This document shows positions 5,187-5,333 of a stretch of 5,333 nucleotides of DNA, piece by piece. This DNA is from Solimonas_A sp035476855 (lineage in GTDB: Bacteria > Pseudomonadota > Gammaproteobacteria > Nevskiales > Nevskiaceae). Position numbers and translations under genes: made by a program. A model generated the notes under the pieces. The model searched no databases. It saw nothing but the letters and a program-made list of their open reading frames with translations, and was not told the origin of the DNA. The stretch spans positions 1 through 5,333 of the forward strand of contig DATILC010000111.1 in assembly GCA_035476855.1 (NCBI GenBank), written 5' to 3'. Within the stretch, counting starts at the first letter, position 1. Each line of letters opens with the position of its first letter.

Positions 5187-5333
5187 CTATTTCAGGCTGA
5201 ACCGCGGGTTCAGGCTGTAGCGTCCGGTGATTTCTGCGCGGGCCAGCACATGCCCCTCCACGGCCTGGCGCAGCTCCGCGACGCCGAACCTGCCCTCGAC
5301 CGGGCAGCGTTCGAGATCGGTGGCCAGTAGTTC
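5187..5333 (-). CDS. Unrecognised protein, C-terminal 48 residues (runs in from the right edge)
   Basis: The minus strand is open from the window edge to a TAG at 5189-5187. It encodes 48 residues beginning ELLATDLERCPVEGRFGVAEL and ending EITGRYSLNPRFSLK. Codon use is GC-rich in the third position like the neighbouring genes, and the frame is uninterrupted to the edge, so it is probably the end of a real gene. The segment looks like a helix (VAELRQAVEGHVL) followed by short, strand-like basic and aromatic residues. No cysteine pair, membrane helix or recognisable catalytic motif is visible. I cannot assign a family. It lies 72 nt upstream of the Do protease in the same direction and may share its transcript. 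Confidence 0.6.
   Translation of the reverse strand, partial: ELLATDLERCPVEGRFGVAELRQAVEGHVLARAEITGRYSLNPRFSLK

Noticed and set aside
4731..5220. Overlapping plus-strand open frames opposite the N-terminal half of the Do protease
   Set aside because: They are antisense to a protein with a signal peptide and intact catalytic motifs, and show no domain or credible start signal.

Overview
The window is GC-rich chromosomal housekeeping DNA, most likely from a gammaproteobacterium. The strongest pointer is the minus-strand order TIGR02449-family coiled-coil gene, zapA, 6S RNA, ygfA. This is the classic gammaproteobacterial zapA-ssrS-ygfA neighbourhood. High GC, GTG/TTG start candidates and a REP-type inverted repeat with a GTGGGAGCGGCTTTAGCCG core suggest a pseudomonad, xanthomonad or Nevskiales-like lineage, but the genus cannot be fixed from this sequence alone.

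Left part (1-1780): the first 20 codons of proC (proline biosynthesis) run off the left edge on the minus strand, divergent from a complete plus-strand ilvA (biosynthetic threonine deaminase with two C-terminal ACT-like regulatory domains). ilvA ends at a 70-bp REPIN-like element with perfect 19-bp inverted arms. It sits between ilvA and the convergent EVE-domain gene and probably also limits transcription from both sides.

Middle part (1781-3674, all minus strand): in transcription order these are a small TIGR02449 coiled-coil protein, zapA (start overlapping the previous stop by 4 nt), the 6S RNA gene with its own extended -10 promoter, ygfA (5-formyltetrahydrofolate cyclo-ligase), and an EVE-domain protein 7 nt behind ygfA. 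The 6S RNA was found by eye from its 185-nt span, a perfect 10-bp terminal helix, the CUUGA...UCAAG hairpin and the GUGUUCG / GAGCC-UAUUU blocks. It is not protein coding. The ygfA start codon lies inside the 3' strand of the 6S RNA, which is the most interesting feature of the window.

Right part (3675-5333, minus strand): a full-length periplasmic Do-family serine protease (DegQ/DegP type, signal peptide, His-Asp-Ser triad, two PDZ domains) is followed by a perfect 10-bp inverted repeat whose loop carries a -10-like TATACT. I read this as the protease terminator with the promoter of the zap operon embedded in it. The last 147 bp encode the C-terminal 48 residues of a protein I do not recognise.

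Together the genes cover amino-acid synthesis (ilvA, proC), folate salvage (ygfA), Z-ring assembly (zapA and its coiled-coil partner), stationary-phase control of RNA polymerase (6S RNA) and envelope protein quality control (Do protease). I see no mobile gene, phage, CRISPR array, tRNA or rRNA. No stretch over about 200 bp lacks an assigned feature, and I see no evidence of a wholly new multi-gene system.
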